Below, piece after piece: positions 42,839-52,170 of a DNA stretch of 64,000 nt. The first letter of the stretch is position 1, and every line of letters starts with the position of its first letter. The stretch spans positions 16,903-80,902 of the forward strand of contig NZ_QMIM01000022.1 of the NCBI RefSeq assembly GCF_003287355.1, read 5' to 3'. Made by a program: the position numbers and the translations under genes. Below the pieces are notes generated by a model. The model was not told the DNA's origin and ran no database searches. It saw only the letters and a list, made by a program, of their open reading frames with translations. The stretch is from Halorubrum sp. 48-1-W. GTDB taxonomy: Archaea; Halobacteriota; Halobacteria; Halobacteriales; Haloferacaceae.

Positions 42839-43791
42839 GGCTCTGCCCACGGCTCGGCGGCCCCCTCGCCGAACAGCTCCCGCATCAGCGTCACGATGCT
42901 CTCCGGGGGGAACTGCCCGTGTTCGGTCACGATGGCGTCCATGTACCGCGGCGGCGTCACGTCGAAGGCGGGGTTCTCGACCGCGATGTCGCCGATCCCC
43001 TCGCGCGTCTCCGGGGCGATCACCTCCGCTTCGTCGCGCATCTCTATCTCCACGGTGTGGCCCGTCAGCGTCTCCGGGTGGAGCTTGATCGTCTGTGCGG
43101 CGGTCATGACCGGGACGCCGCGCTCGCGGGCGTTGACCGCCAACCCGGAGGTGCCGATCTTGTTGATGACGCCGCCGTCGGCGGCGATCGAGTCGGCCCC
43201 GACGAGCACGTGGTCCACCTCGTTCAGGTAGCGCCGCGCCGCGGAGTCGACGATGAGCGTGACGGGGACGCCCACCTCCCGGAGCTGTTCGGCGGTGATG
43301 TGCCCCTGATTTCGTGGCCGCGTCTCCTTGACTATCGCCTCGATCTCCTTGCCCCCCTCGACGGCCGCCTCGATACACGCGAGCGCGTCCGTCGAGTGAC
43401 AGTGGGTCATCACCGTGTCGCCGTCGGCGAGGCGGTTCGCGCCCACCTTCCCGAGGTCCTCCTGGGCGCGGTCGAGCTGTTCGACGAACTCCGCGACCGC
43501 GTCGGTCACGCTCTCTCTGAGGGCGTCGACGGTCCGACCCTCCATCCGTCGCAGGACGTACCGGAGCGCGTTCGGCAACGAGACGGCCGTCGGGCGCGTC
43601 TCACGGAGCCGTCTGGCGGCTGTACGCATCGACGCACGGAACGCCGCGGGCGAGTCGGCCTCGACCTCCCGCGCCTGCGTGCCGAGCGCCTCCGCGGCGC
43701 CGGCCGCGATCGTCGCCGCGCCGCGGATCTCCATCGACGCGATCGCCGCGGACGTCTCCTCGACGTCGGTGGCGAGTCGGTGGTCGGTCAT
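42835..43791 (-). CDS. Ribose-1,5-bisphosphate isomerase
   Basis: A 318-residue protein of the eIF2B-alpha/MtnA superfamily, of the archaeal R15P isomerase type. It converts ribose 1,5-bisphosphate to ribulose 1,5-bisphosphate. Key segments are MEIRGAATIAAGAAEAL, VMTHCHSTDALACIE (catalytic Cys), RPRNQGHITAEQL, and VLVGADSIAADGGVINKIG (catalytic Asp). Initiation factor eIF2B paralogues lack the Cys/Asp pair, so an enzyme is favoured. It overlaps the kinase gene. Confidence 0.9.
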   Translation of the reverse strand: MTDHRLATDVEETSAAIASMEIRGAATIAAGAAEALGTQAREVEADSPAAFRASMRTAARRLRETRPTAVSLPNALRYVLRRMEGRTVDALRESVTDAVAEFVEQLDRAQEDLGKVGANRLADGDTVMTHCHSTDALACIEAAVEGGKEIEAIVKETRPRNQGHITAEQLREVGVPVTLIVDSAARRYLNEVDHVLVGADSIAADGGVINKIGTSGLAVNARERGVPVMTAAQTIKLHPETLTGHTVEIEMRDEAEVIAPETREGIGDIAVENPAFDVTPPRYMDAIVTEHGQFPPESIVTLMRELFGEGAAEPWAEP

Positions 43792-43845
43792 GTCGATACC
43801 GTTTCCCGCGGGACGGATATAACCCCGCTCGGCCCGCTCCCGGTC

Positions 43846-44490
43846 TCAGGCGTCGTCCGGCTGCTGACCGTAACTCTCGAAGCGCTCCTCGACGGCTGTG
43901 AGCTGTTCGTCCGTGAGGAGGTTCGGCTCGCCGATCGCGGAGGACCGAACGTAGAGCCGACAGAGGTCCTCGACGTGGTGTGTGTTCTCGATCGCCGTCT
44001 CGAGGTCGGGACCGGTCACCACGAGCCCGTGGTTCGCGAGGATCGCGGCGTCCGAGCCGGCGTCGGCCATCGCTGTGACGACGTTGACAGCGAGTTCCTC
44101 CGTCCCGTACGGCGCGTAGTCGGCCAGCGGCACCTCCCGACCCACCGCGACGATCATGTAGTGGACCGGCGGGAGCGACAGCCCGAGCGTCGCCAGCGTC
44201 GTCGCCCAGGGCGAGTGGGTGTGGACGATCGCGCCGGGTCGCGCGTGCTCGTAGATCCCCGTGTGCATCGGTACCTCGCTCGAGGGGGCCATCCGCCCCG
44301 CCCGGCGCTCGCCGTCGAGGCCGACGACCGGCACGTCCGCCGCGTCGAAGGCGTCGTACGCCACGCCGGTTGGCGTGACGGCGAAGGCGTCGCCGTTTCG
44401 AACGCTCAGGTTTCCCGTCCGCCCCGGCGTCAGCTCCGCGAGCGCGGGCGCGTACGCCACGACCGCCTCGCGCTCGGGACGGAAGCTCAC
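43846..44490 (-). CDS. Class II aldolase, probable ribulose-1-phosphate aldolase
   Basis: A 214-residue aldolase of the FucA/AraD family. The zinc and base residues are visible: [26 protein letters not shown] (Glu, then His), [12 protein letters not shown] (two His) and [10 protein letters not shown] (third His). It would split ribulose 1-phosphate into DHAP and glycolaldehyde in the haloarchaeal pentose bisphosphate pathway; the family alone would allow other sugar phosphates. It starts inside the stop of the phosphatase gene (ATGA). Confidence 0.85.
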   Translation of the reverse strand: MSFRPEREAVVAYAPALAELTPGRTGNLSVRNGDAFAVTPTGVAYDAFDAADVPVVGLDGERRAGRMAPSSEVPMHTGIYEHARPGAIVHTHSPWATTLATLGLSLPPVHYMIVAVGREVPLADYAPYGTEELAVNVVTAMADAGSDAAILANHGLVVTGPDLETAIENTHHVEDLCRLYVRSSAIGEPNLLTDEQLTAVEERFESYGQQPDDA

Positions 44491-45203
44491 GCGAGCACCT
44501 CCGGCAGCGTCGCCAACTCGTCGATCCGGTGGTCGGGTCGCCGGGGACCGGCCAGGTCGTCCGCCGTCGGGTCCTCGCCCGTCCCGCCCGTGAAGAGGAC
44601 CGTCTCCATGCCGACGGCGTTTCCCCCCTCCACGTCCGCGACGACGTTATCACCGACCATGACAGCCTCGCTCGGCCGGACGTCGAGCGCGGAGAGCGCC
44701 GCTGTGAACGGGAGGGCGCTCGGCTTCTCCCGGCCGACCTCCTCCGAGGTGACGAGCCGGTCGACGCGGTCGTCGACCCCGAGCCGGGCCAGCTTGCGTA
44801 GCTGAACCCGCGTCGTGAGGTTCGTCACGACGACGATCGCGAGGCCGCTCTCACGGAGCGCGTCGAGCGTCGCCTCGACGCCATCGAAGAGTTCCATCTC
44901 CGCCACGTATCCGTCCCAGTACGCCTCGCCGAGCGCGAACGCGTCCGCGGCGTCGTGGACGTCGGCGTGAATCCGGAGCGCCCGCTTGAAGTAGACGAAC
45001 CGGTCGTGGGAGGCGGCCGTCCCGCGGAGTTCGCGTTTGGCGTCCGCGCGTGCCCTCGCGTACAGCTCGTCGAACCGTCCGCGGTCGAAGTCGTAGCCGC
45101 GTTCGCGGAACGCCGACAGCGCCGCCCGCTTGCCCGCCTCGTTACAGGGGCCGTACGGGTAGAGGGTGTTATCGAGGTCGAAACAAACCGCTTCGTACTC
45201 CAT
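44487..45203 (-). CDS. HAD-family phosphatase, probable ribulose-1,5-bisphosphate phosphatase
   Basis: A 238-residue HAD hydrolase. Motif I is [11 protein letters not shown], with a four-helix cap of about 85 residues; motif II is [10 protein letters not shown], motif III is VGREKPSAL, and motif IV is [15 protein letters not shown]. Heading a set with R15P isomerase and class II aldolase, it fits the step that removes the C5 phosphate-partner from ribulose bisphosphate. The sequence itself shows only the phosphatase family. Confidence 0.85.
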   Translation of the reverse strand: MEYEAVCFDLDNTLYPYGPCNEAGKRAALSAFRERGYDFDRGRFDELYARARADAKRELRGTAASHDRFVYFKRALRIHADVHDAADAFALGEAYWDGYVAEMELFDGVEATLDALRESGLAIVVVTNLTTRVQLRKLARLGVDDRVDRLVTSEEVGREKPSALPFTAALSALDVRPSEAVMVGDNVVADVEGGNAVGMETVLFTGGTGEDPTADDLAGPRRPDHRIDELATLPEVLA

Positions 45204-45260
45204 GTCCGACCCTCGCGGGGCCGCGACTTAAGCGTGGTTCGGGGAGGACGGTCGGCGGGC

Positions 45261-45710
45261 CTACTCCCCGGCGTCGAGGTCGTACGTGAACGAGTAGCAG
45301 TACTTCTCGTAGCCGACGTCCTCGTAGAACTCGTGGGCGTCCTCCCGCCAGAGCCCCGACTCGAGCTCGACCGTCTCACAGCCGCGGTCGTCCGCCCACC
45401 CGTGAAGGAACGAGAGCAGCGCTGACCCGTGTCCCTCCGACCGTCTGGATTCGGTCGTCACCAGGTCGTGGACGAAGACGTGTTTTCCCAGATAGAAGTT
45501 CGTACCGACGGTGACCCCGGCGACCGCCACGAGCTCCGACCCGTCGTACCGGCCGAAGAGGCGGTACCCCTCCTCGCGCATTCGTTCGTGGACCGTCTCC
45601 ATCTCGGCGCGGTCGAGGTGATCCCGGAGCTCACGAAGTATCGGGTACGCCGCGTCGAACTCGGCGTCGGTCGTGAGCTCTCGGACGTCGGTCGCGGTGG
45701 GGCTGGTCAT
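45261..45710 (-). CDS. GNAT-family N-acetyltransferase
   Basis: A 149-residue GNAT enzyme. The acetyl-CoA loop is ESRRSEGHGSALLSFL (R/Q-x-x-G-x-G/A), preceded by the beta strand KHVFVHDLVTT and followed by the strand VELESGLWREDAHEFYEDVGY. The acceptor is unknown. The ATG at 45710 gives MTSPTATDVREL; ten more residues upstream are possible but poorly supported. Confidence 0.82.
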   Translation of the reverse strand: MTSPTATDVRELTTDAEFDAAYPILRELRDHLDRAEMETVHERMREEGYRLFGRYDGSELVAVAGVTVGTNFYLGKHVFVHDLVTTESRRSEGHGSALLSFLHGWADDRGCETVELESGLWREDAHEFYEDVGYEKYCYSFTYDLDAGE

Positions 45711-45990
45711 GTCGACCGAAACGCGTCTCGCCCACAACAAGTAACTGCCGGGCCGCGGAACGGCGGGGACGGATCCGATCTCGGAGCCGACGTCTCCGCA
45801 CGTTTAAGGCCGAAAACGCGGCCAACCGACCCGTGCGTTGACCACGGACCCGGATCGGGCGAGGCGGGCGTCCGGCGACCCGACCGGGAAACGTCCCAGC
45901 CGGCTGTTCGCCACCACGCCTCCCGTCCACCGACGGGACAACGGTAGTGCCGTCGACGGGGGCGACCGTACTACCGCAGACGCCCCGACC

Positions 45991-46863
45991 TCACTGCTCG
46001 TTCATCGCCTCGCTGGCGATGTTTCGGCCGCGTGAGTTGAGCGCCACCTCGCGGCGAACCCGCACCTCCTCGACGACCTCCAGTTCGATCAGCCGCTCGA
46101 ACGTCTCCTCGACCTCGTCGACGTCGCTGCCCAGGAACGCGGGGATCTCGAACGGCGAGACGCCCGAGTACAGCGCCATCAACACCTCCCGGTCCCGACT
46201 CGAGAGGTCGACGTTCGTCGAGCTTCGCTCCTCGCCCTTCCGGAGCCACGACTCGACGAACCGCATCCGCCGCGGCGTCCCGGCGAGGTGCGTCTCGATG
46301 CTCGTCTCCTCGTCGTCGGTGTGTGACACCTCGATCACGGGTTTCTTTTCCCCGTCGACGGTTCGTTTCGCGGCGTCGAGCCCGCTGATGTCGTCGAGGT
46401 CGAACTCCACGAACGCGCCGCCCTCGAGCGCGGCACCGAGACCGTTCTCGTCGATCTTCACCCGGGCCTGCTCCCAGCCGGTGTCCTGGACGACGCCGCC
46501 TTCGACTGCCGGGTGTTTCGCCAGTAGCATCCGCTGATCGAGCAGTGCGCGATACACGTCGCGTTCGAACGACTCGTGGTCGGCGGCGGCGACGAGCAAC
46601 ACCTGCTCGCCGAGGTCGAAACTCACGTAGTTCGAGACCCGAGCGATCGACTGATTGGCGTCGTGACGGCCACCCAATCCCTCGAGTCTCGAGAGCGGGA
46701 CCGTCCGTTTTCCGTCGTTGCCCGCGAGTATCAGTCGCCGGTTCGACAACAAGACCCGGCCGGGCGTCCAGGAGACGTCGTTGATGGCTCTCCCCTCGCG
46801 GACGGCGACCGCGAACCGCGCCTGGGTGTCCGTGACCTTGTACTCGCCGTCGCCGGTCGGCAT
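45991..46863 (-). CDS. cheF: Taxis protein CheF
   Basis: A 290-residue protein of the archaeal DUF439/CheF family, which links the Che signalling proteins to the archaellum motor. The N-terminal beta domain has VREGRAINDVSWTPGRVLLSN and LILAGNDGKRTVPLS; the C-terminal part is a winged helix, DREVLMALYSGVSPFEIPAF, ending ALNSRGRNIASEAMNEQ. It directly follows the HEAT-repeat gene with no gap and is the last gene of the chemotaxis operon in this window. Confidence 0.88.
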   Translation of the reverse strand: MPTGDGEYKVTDTQARFAVAVREGRAINDVSWTPGRVLLSNRRLILAGNDGKRTVPLSRLEGLGGRHDANQSIARVSNYVSFDLGEQVLLVAAADHESFERDVYRALLDQRMLLAKHPAVEGGVVQDTGWEQARVKIDENGLGAALEGGAFVEFDLDDISGLDAAKRTVDGEKKPVIEVSHTDDEETSIETHLAGTPRRMRFVESWLRKGEERSSTNVDLSSRDREVLMALYSGVSPFEIPAFLGSDVDEVEETFERLIELEVVEEVRVRREVALNSRGRNIASEAMNEQ

Positions 46864-48072
46864 CTAGACACCACCCGCCCGGAGCTTCGAGACCGCCGAA
46901 AACACCCGCTTGCGGACCGCGGAGCTCTCGTCGTCGGTCAGGTCTTCCAAGCGATCCAGCGTCTCCTGTCCGCCGATCTGACCGAGCACGAACACCGCCT
47001 TCGCACGAACCTCGTCGGGACGCTCTGTGCCGAGCCGATCGAGCAACCGGTCCTCGACGATCGGGCCGCCGAGGTTCGTGAGGCTCGTCGCCGCGAACTG
47101 GGCGGTCCCCGGGTCCTCGTCGTCGAGCGCGCCAGCGAGGGCCTCGACGGCCGGCTCGGAGTCGGGGTCCGCGACGCGTCCGAGGATCCACGCCGCGTTC
47201 CGGCGCTGTCGGCTCTGTGTGCCCTCGGTGAGGATCTCGACCAGGGGCTCGACGACCGTCTCGTCGTCGGCCGCCTTCAGTTCGGAGACCACACGGTCAC
47301 GGACCGCGTGGCTGTGTTCGGTCGGGACGTTCGAGAGCAGTTCGATGACCGAATACACCGCCGCGTTCCTGACGACCGCACTCTCGTCGCCGAGTGCGCG
47401 CGCGAGCGGCTCCACCGGCTTCGGATTGCTCGCGTTCCCGAGCGCACTCGCGGCGATCCGCCGAAGCGACTCGTCGGGGTCCTCGAGCAGGTCGATCAGG
47501 GGATCGAGCGCGCGGTCGGTCCCGACGGCCCCGAGCGCGTTCGCGGCCGCCCGACGGACGCGCGGTTCGTCGTCGAGGCGCCTGGTCAGGCCAGGGATCG
47601 CCTGGGGGTCGGCGAACGTCCCGCAGGCGTGACACGCGCGGAGCCGCACCCGTGGATCCGGATCCGAGAGAGCGTCGACGATCGCGGGTAGCGTGCTCGG
47701 CTCGTCGAGGCGGGCGAGCGCGTTCGCCGCCGCGATGCGGAGTTCGGCGCGTTCCGCCTCGAGCGCGCGAGCGAACTTCCGGGCGGTGACCCACTCGGCT
47801 TCCGATCCACTCCCGCCGGTGAGTTCCGTCAGCAACTGTTCGAGCGCCTCCTGTCCGACCTCGTCCAGGGCGTCGACCGCGGCACCGCGCACTCCCGGGT
47901 CCTCGTCGGCCGTCGCTGTGCGCAAGAGTCCGTCGATCGTCGGCTGGTCGTCCTCGTCGGCGAGCTCGCCGAGGAGCTCTACCGCACGCTTCCGAACGGC
48001 GACGCTGTCGCTCGCCAGCGCGTCCCTGAGCCGCTCGACGTTCCCCTCACGAGCGTGCTGGTACAGCGACAT
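46864..48072 (-). CDS. HEAT-repeat protein of the chemotaxis operon
   Basis: A 402-residue protein of about ten to eleven alpha-helical HEAT/PBS-lyase-type repeats, for example SDSVAVRKRAVELLGELAD, ERAELRIAAANALARLDE, DEPRVRRAAANALGAVGT and DESLRRIAASALGNAS. In Halobacterium a protein of this kind is encoded with CheF and interacts with Che proteins. It starts one base into the cheR stop (TGATG), so it is co-translated. It is probably a scaffold between receptors or CheY and the motor; that role is inferred. Confidence 0.85.
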   Translation of the reverse strand: MSLYQHAREGNVERLRDALASDSVAVRKRAVELLGELADEDDQPTIDGLLRTATADEDPGVRGAAVDALDEVGQEALEQLLTELTGGSGSEAEWVTARKFARALEAERAELRIAAANALARLDEPSTLPAIVDALSDPDPRVRLRACHACGTFADPQAIPGLTRRLDDEPRVRRAAANALGAVGTDRALDPLIDLLEDPDESLRRIAASALGNASNPKPVEPLARALGDESAVVRNAAVYSVIELLSNVPTEHSHAVRDRVVSELKAADDETVVEPLVEILTEGTQSRQRRNAAWILGRVADPDSEPAVEALAGALDDEDPGTAQFAATSLTNLGGPIVEDRLLDRLGTERPDEVRAKAVFVLGQIGGQETLDRLEDLTDDESSAVRKRVFSAVSKLRAGGV

Positions 48073-48875
48073 CAGTTCCTCCGGAACACCCGACGGCGTT
48101 TGTCGATCGGTTCGTACCCGTCGGTGCGGTCCGGAGGGACGCTCTCGGTCATCCCGACGACGAGGACGCCGCGCGGCGCGAGCGATGCCTCGAGGGTATC
48201 GAAGAGCGACCCTTTGTGGTCCGTGTCGATGTAGATGAGGAGGTTCCGGCACAGCACCACGTCGAAGGGGCCCCGTGACCCGTCGCTGATCAGGTCGTGG
48301 GTGTCGAACGTCACGAGCTGTCGTGGCGCCTCGCGAACGCGGAACGCGTCACCTTCACGGTCGACGTAGCGGTTCGGATCCGAGAGCAGTTCGAGCTCCT
48401 CGGCGATGTCCGTCGTCCGAGTGGTGTGATAGACTCCCGTACGGGCGTGATCGAGCGCCTCTTCGCTGATGTCAGAGCCGAGCACCTCGACCCGTGACTC
48501 GTCTATCGCGTCGTCGTCGCACGCGAGCATCGCGAGCGAGTACACTTCGCGCCCGTCGGCACACGGCGCCGACCAGACGCGGACGCGCCGCTTCTCGTCG
48601 GTGAGTCCCCGCAACACGTCCCGCATCACCTCCCACATCTCGGGGTTCCGGAAGAACTCCGTCACGTTGATCGTGAGCGCGTCCATGAGCGCCTCACGCT
48701 CGGCGGCCTCCTCGCGGAGCAGGCGTCGGTACTCGCGGTGTGACTCAGTCCCGCGTCGACGCATCCGGGCGGTGATCCGTCGATCGAGGTACGACTCGTT
48801 GTAGTAGCCGGGCTCGAACGGCACCGAGTCGTCGATCTGTTCGAGCACGCCCTCGAAGGTCGTCTCGCCGGTCAT
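48072..48875 (-). CDS. cheR: Chemotaxis methyltransferase CheR
   Basis: A 267-residue methyltransferase that adds methyl groups from SAM to receptor glutamates. The N-terminal helical domain includes YLDRRITARMRRRG; the SAM domain has INVTEFFRNPEMW, VWSAPCADGREVYSLAML, LGSDISEEALDHA and VVLCRNLLIYID. It overlaps the CheA gene by four bases upstream and the HEAT gene downstream. Confidence 0.94.
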   Translation of the reverse strand: MTGETTFEGVLEQIDDSVPFEPGYYNESYLDRRITARMRRRGTESHREYRRLLREEAAEREALMDALTINVTEFFRNPEMWEVMRDVLRGLTDEKRRVRVWSAPCADGREVYSLAMLACDDDAIDESRVEVLGSDISEEALDHARTGVYHTTRTTDIAEELELLSDPNRYVDREGDAFRVREAPRQLVTFDTHDLISDGSRGPFDVVLCRNLLIYIDTDHKGSLFDTLEASLAPRGVLVVGMTESVPPDRTDGYEPIDKRRRVFRRN

Positions 48876-50983
48876 AGGCTCACCACGTCGAGGACGGCCA
48901 CGACGTCGCCGTCGCCGAGCACGGCCGTCCCGCTGAGTCCGGGCGTTCCGGACAGCGGGCCGTCGAGCGGCTTCACGACCACCTCCTCCTGGTCCAACAC
49001 CCCGTCGCAGTGGAGCGCCACCTTCCGGGTCCCCTCGCGGATCCGGACGAGCATCCCCTCGTCGGCGGTCGCCGCGGTGTCGTCGACGTCGAGGGACCCG
49101 CCGTCGGTCGCCGCGGAGTCCGGCGGATGGGCCGTTCCCGGTCCCGATCGCGTATCGCCACCGAGTCGGTCCGCGAGCCGGATGACCGAGTAGAGGTCGT
49201 CCTCGTGGCGAACCACCTCGTCGCCGTGGACCGTCTCCACGTCGTCCGCGCGGGACACCTCCGCGATCGACTTGATCGGGATCCCGTACTCCGTGCCGTC
49301 CACGTCGACGAACATCACCTTCACGATGGCGACGGTGACCGGGAGCCGGAAACGCACCGTCGTCCCCTCGCCGGGCTCGCTGTCGACGGAGACCGAGCCG
49401 TCGAGGTCCCGGGCGGTCGTCCGCACCACGTCCATCCCGACACCCCGTCCGGAAACGTCGGTGACCTCCTCGGCGGTGGAAAAGCCCGGGTGGAAGACCA
49501 GGTCGTACGCCTCGCCGTCGGTCATCGCCTCCACGGTCTCGCGGCTCTCGACCCCCTCCGCGACCGCCTTGTCGCGGAGCCGGTCGGCGTCGAGGCCGGC
49601 ACCGTCGTCGGCGACCTCGATGACGACGTGGTCACGCTCACGCTCCGCCGTGAGTTCGACGTGTCCCGCGGGGTCCTTGCCGGTAGCCTCGCGCTCTTCG
49701 GGGGGCTCGATCCCGTGGTCGATCGCGTTCCGCAACACGTGGACGAGCGGGTCGCGCATCTCCGTGAGGATCGTCCGGTCGAGCTCGACGTCGTCGCCCT
49801 CGATGTCGAAGGACACGCGCTTGTCGAGGTCGCGGGCGATGTCCCGGACGAGCCGCGGGAACGAGTCGGACACCTGTGAGAACGGGATGAGCCGCATGTC
49901 CATCGCGGTGTCCTGGAGGCTGGAGGCGAGCTTGTCGAGCTCGTCGAGCGTATCGGGCTCCGTCCCGGTCTCCTCGAGCTCCCGCCGGAGCTTGATCCGG
50001 CTCGTCACGAGCTGTTCGACCAGCCCGTACAGCGCGTCGACCTGGTCGACGTCGACCCGGATCGAGTTGATCTGCTCGCGATCGTCCGACTCGGAGGACG
50101 CCGTGTCGGCGGTGGGATCGTCCGGTTCGTCGTCGTCCACGTCGGCGTCGGTATCGGGAGGAGCGTCGACACCGTCGGATTCGGACTCGCCGTCCGGTTC
50201 GGTCCCGGGCTCGTCGGTCACGGACGCGGTCCGGACCGCCGCCACCTGCGTGAGCGCCTCGAGGCCGTCCGTGAGGACCGCCGGGTCGGCGTCGGCCACG
50301 AAGGCGTCGAAGCTCCCGTCGTACTCGCCCGCCTCCAGCGCCTCCGCGTCCGGCCGGGTGGCGTACTCGCCGAAGCGCTCCTCGAGCGCCTGGAGGACGA
50401 GCGCCGCGTCGACGCCCGGCATCGCCGTCTCGCCCACGGTCACCTCGGCGTAGACCGCGTCCGCGAACTCGGCCGCCACAGCCGGCGGTTCGGGGACGTC
50501 GACACCGGGATCGCCGTCGACGTCGGTGGTCTCGTCGACCTCCGCATCCGCGTCCCCGGTGGCGTCGCCGTCGCCGTCGGGAGCCGCCCCCACGCCGGGA
50601 TCGGCGGCTCCGTGCTCCTCGACGGCACGAAGCCGTGATTCGAGGGCGGACGGGTCCGTCGACACCTCGCCCGTCTCCCCGATCTCCGCGACCATCGCCT
50701 CGACGGTGTCGACCCCCTCGAAGAGCAGGTCCATCAGTTCGGGCGTGACCTCCCGGTCGCCGTCACGGACCGCGTCGAGTAGGTCCTCGAGGGCGTGGCC
50801 GAACGAGGAGACGTCCTCGTACCCCATCGCGGCGGCGTTTCCCTTCAGGGTGTGTGCGACCCGGAACACGTCGTCCATCGCCGTGTCGTCCTCGGGGTCC
50901 GCCTCGAGCGCGAGCAGCGCGTTGTTGAGGTCGGTGACCCCCTCTTCGGCCTCCGCGACGAACGCTGAACGGTGGGAGTCCAT
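48872..50983 (-). CDS. cheA: Chemotaxis histidine kinase CheA
   Basis: A 703-residue kinase. The P1 domain has the phosphorylated His in FRVAHTLKGNAAAMGY. An acidic linker of about 150 residues and the P2-like region follow. The P3 dimer helices begin near REQINSIRVDVDQVDALYG. The ATPase has HVLRNAIDHGIEPP, VIEVADDGAGLDADRLR and VSGRGVGMDVVRTTARDL. The P5 domain that binds CheW is at the C-terminus. ATG 50983 and GTG 50986 are both possible; the ATG shares a base with the cheB stop. Confidence 0.95.
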   Translation of the reverse strand: MDSHRSAFVAEAEEGVTDLNNALLALEADPEDDTAMDDVFRVAHTLKGNAAAMGYEDVSSFGHALEDLLDAVRDGDREVTPELMDLLFEGVDTVEAMVAEIGETGEVSTDPSALESRLRAVEEHGAADPGVGAAPDGDGDATGDADAEVDETTDVDGDPGVDVPEPPAVAAEFADAVYAEVTVGETAMPGVDAALVLQALEERFGEYATRPDAEALEAGEYDGSFDAFVADADPAVLTDGLEALTQVAAVRTASVTDEPGTEPDGESESDGVDAPPDTDADVDDDEPDDPTADTASSESDDREQINSIRVDVDQVDALYGLVEQLVTSRIKLRRELEETGTEPDTLDELDKLASSLQDTAMDMRLIPFSQVSDSFPRLVRDIARDLDKRVSFDIEGDDVELDRTILTEMRDPLVHVLRNAIDHGIEPPEEREATGKDPAGHVELTAERERDHVVIEVADDGAGLDADRLRDKAVAEGVESRETVEAMTDGEAYDLVFHPGFSTAEEVTDVSGRGVGMDVVRTTARDLDGSVSVDSEPGEGTTVRFRLPVTVAIVKVMFVDVDGTEYGIPIKSIAEVSRADDVETVHGDEVVRHEDDLYSVIRLADRLGGDTRSGPGTAHPPDSAATDGGSLDVDDTAATADEGMLVRIREGTRKVALHCDGVLDQEEVVVKPLDGPLSGTPGLSGTAVLGDGDVVAVLDVVSL

Positions 50984-52068
50984 CACGCCTCACCCCCGAG
51001 GATCGCGCCGGCGACGTCGTCGAGGTCGCACACCGAATCGACGGCCCCGGTTCCGACCGCGCGTTTCGGCATCCCGTAGACGACGCAGGTGTCCTCGCTC
51101 TGGGCGACCGTCCGTGCCCCGGCGTCGGCCATCGCCCGGATACCCACGGCACCGTCGTCGCCCATCCCCGTGAGGACCACGCCGACGAGCGGGTCCGAAA
51201 CGGTCCTCGCGGCCGACCGCATCGTCACGTCGACGGCGGGCGTCACCGACGGATCGCCAGCCACGGCGTGTTCGTCGACGAGTTTGACGCGGAGACGACC
51301 CGCGCGGTAGCTATCGACCCGCATGTGGCTACTGCCGGGGGCGACGAGCGCCTCGCCGGCCCCGATCCGTGCGCCGTCCGTCGCTTCCCGGACGTCGTAC
51401 GCGGAGGCCGAGTCGAGCCGCTCGGCGAACCGCGGAGTGAACGCCTCGGGCATGTGCTGGACGACGAGCACCCGACAGTCGGCCATCGGGAGCGCGGAGA
51501 GCACGCGCTCGACCGCCCTGGGGCCGCCGGTCGACGCGCCGACGACGGCGGTCAGGGAGCTGTCGAGGTCGACCGCCGACGGCGACCCCGTGTCGGCCCC
51601 GTTCGGCGGGTACCTGTCGCGGGTCGCAGCCTCGAGGTCCGCGTCCGCGACCGACCGAACCGCCTCGACGAGTCGGTCGGCCTCCTGCGAGACGCCGGTG
51701 GACACCTCGCCGCCGGGCTTCGAGAAGAAGTCAACCGCGCCGCGTTCGAGCGCCTCGAACGTCACCTCGGCGCCCTCCGCGGTGTGTGCCGACAGCATCA
51801 ACACGGGCGTCGGCGTCTCCGCCATCAGCCGCTCGACGGCCTCGAGCCCGCCCATCCCGGGCATCTCGACGTCCATCGTCACCACGTCCGGTCGCGTCTC
51901 GTCGACCACCGACAGCGCCTCCGCCCCGTCGCCGGCCTCGCCGACGACGGCCACCCCCGCGTCGGTCAGGAGGTCGCCGATAAGCCCACGCATGAACGCC
52001 GAGTCGTCGACGACGACCACCCGCGGGGCGTCGCTTCGGCCGCCACGTCGATCCGTCGTCCTACTCAT
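50983..52068 (-). CDS. cheB: Chemotaxis response regulator methylesterase CheB
   Basis: A 361-residue protein. The receiver domain has VVVVDDSAFMRGL, the phosphoacceptor Asp in VVTMDVEMPGMGGLEA, and SAHTAEGAEVTFEALERGAVDFFSKP. The esterase domain has the catalytic triad in VVGASTGGPRAVERVL (Ser), VVQHMPEAFTPRF (His) and LTGMGDDGAVG (Asp). It demethylates or deamidates receptors. A TATA-like GTTTATGC lies about 24 nt before the ATG, so the cheB-cheA-cheR-HEAT-cheF operon begins here. Confidence 0.95.
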   Translation of the reverse strand: MSRTTDRRGGRSDAPRVVVVDDSAFMRGLIGDLLTDAGVAVVGEAGDGAEALSVVDETRPDVVTMDVEMPGMGGLEAVERLMAETPTPVLMLSAHTAEGAEVTFEALERGAVDFFSKPGGEVSTGVSQEADRLVEAVRSVADADLEAATRDRYPPNGADTGSPSAVDLDSSLTAVVGASTGGPRAVERVLSALPMADCRVLVVQHMPEAFTPRFAERLDSASAYDVREATDGARIGAGEALVAPGSSHMRVDSYRAGRLRVKLVDEHAVAGDPSVTPAVDVTMRSAARTVSDPLVGVVLTGMGDDGAVGIRAMADAGARTVAQSEDTCVVYGMPKRAVGTGAVDSVCDLDDVAGAILGGEA

Positions 52069-52170
52069 GTCCGAAACCGGTCCCAGAACGAGCATAAACC
52101 CACGGACCTAGGAATCACCAGTGATAATCCAGGGGATACCGTTATCCGTCGGCTCGGTACGAATGGGAGT
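52069..52170. promoter_or_regulatory. Divergent cheB/cheW promoter region
   Basis: The minus-strand TATA box GTTTATGC (52092-52099) serves cheB. On the plus strand, ccgttatcc near 52138-52146 lies about 25-30 nt before the cheW ATG and is a weaker TATA-like candidate. The gap is 102 bp, so regulation of both directions can be shared. Confidence 0.5.
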
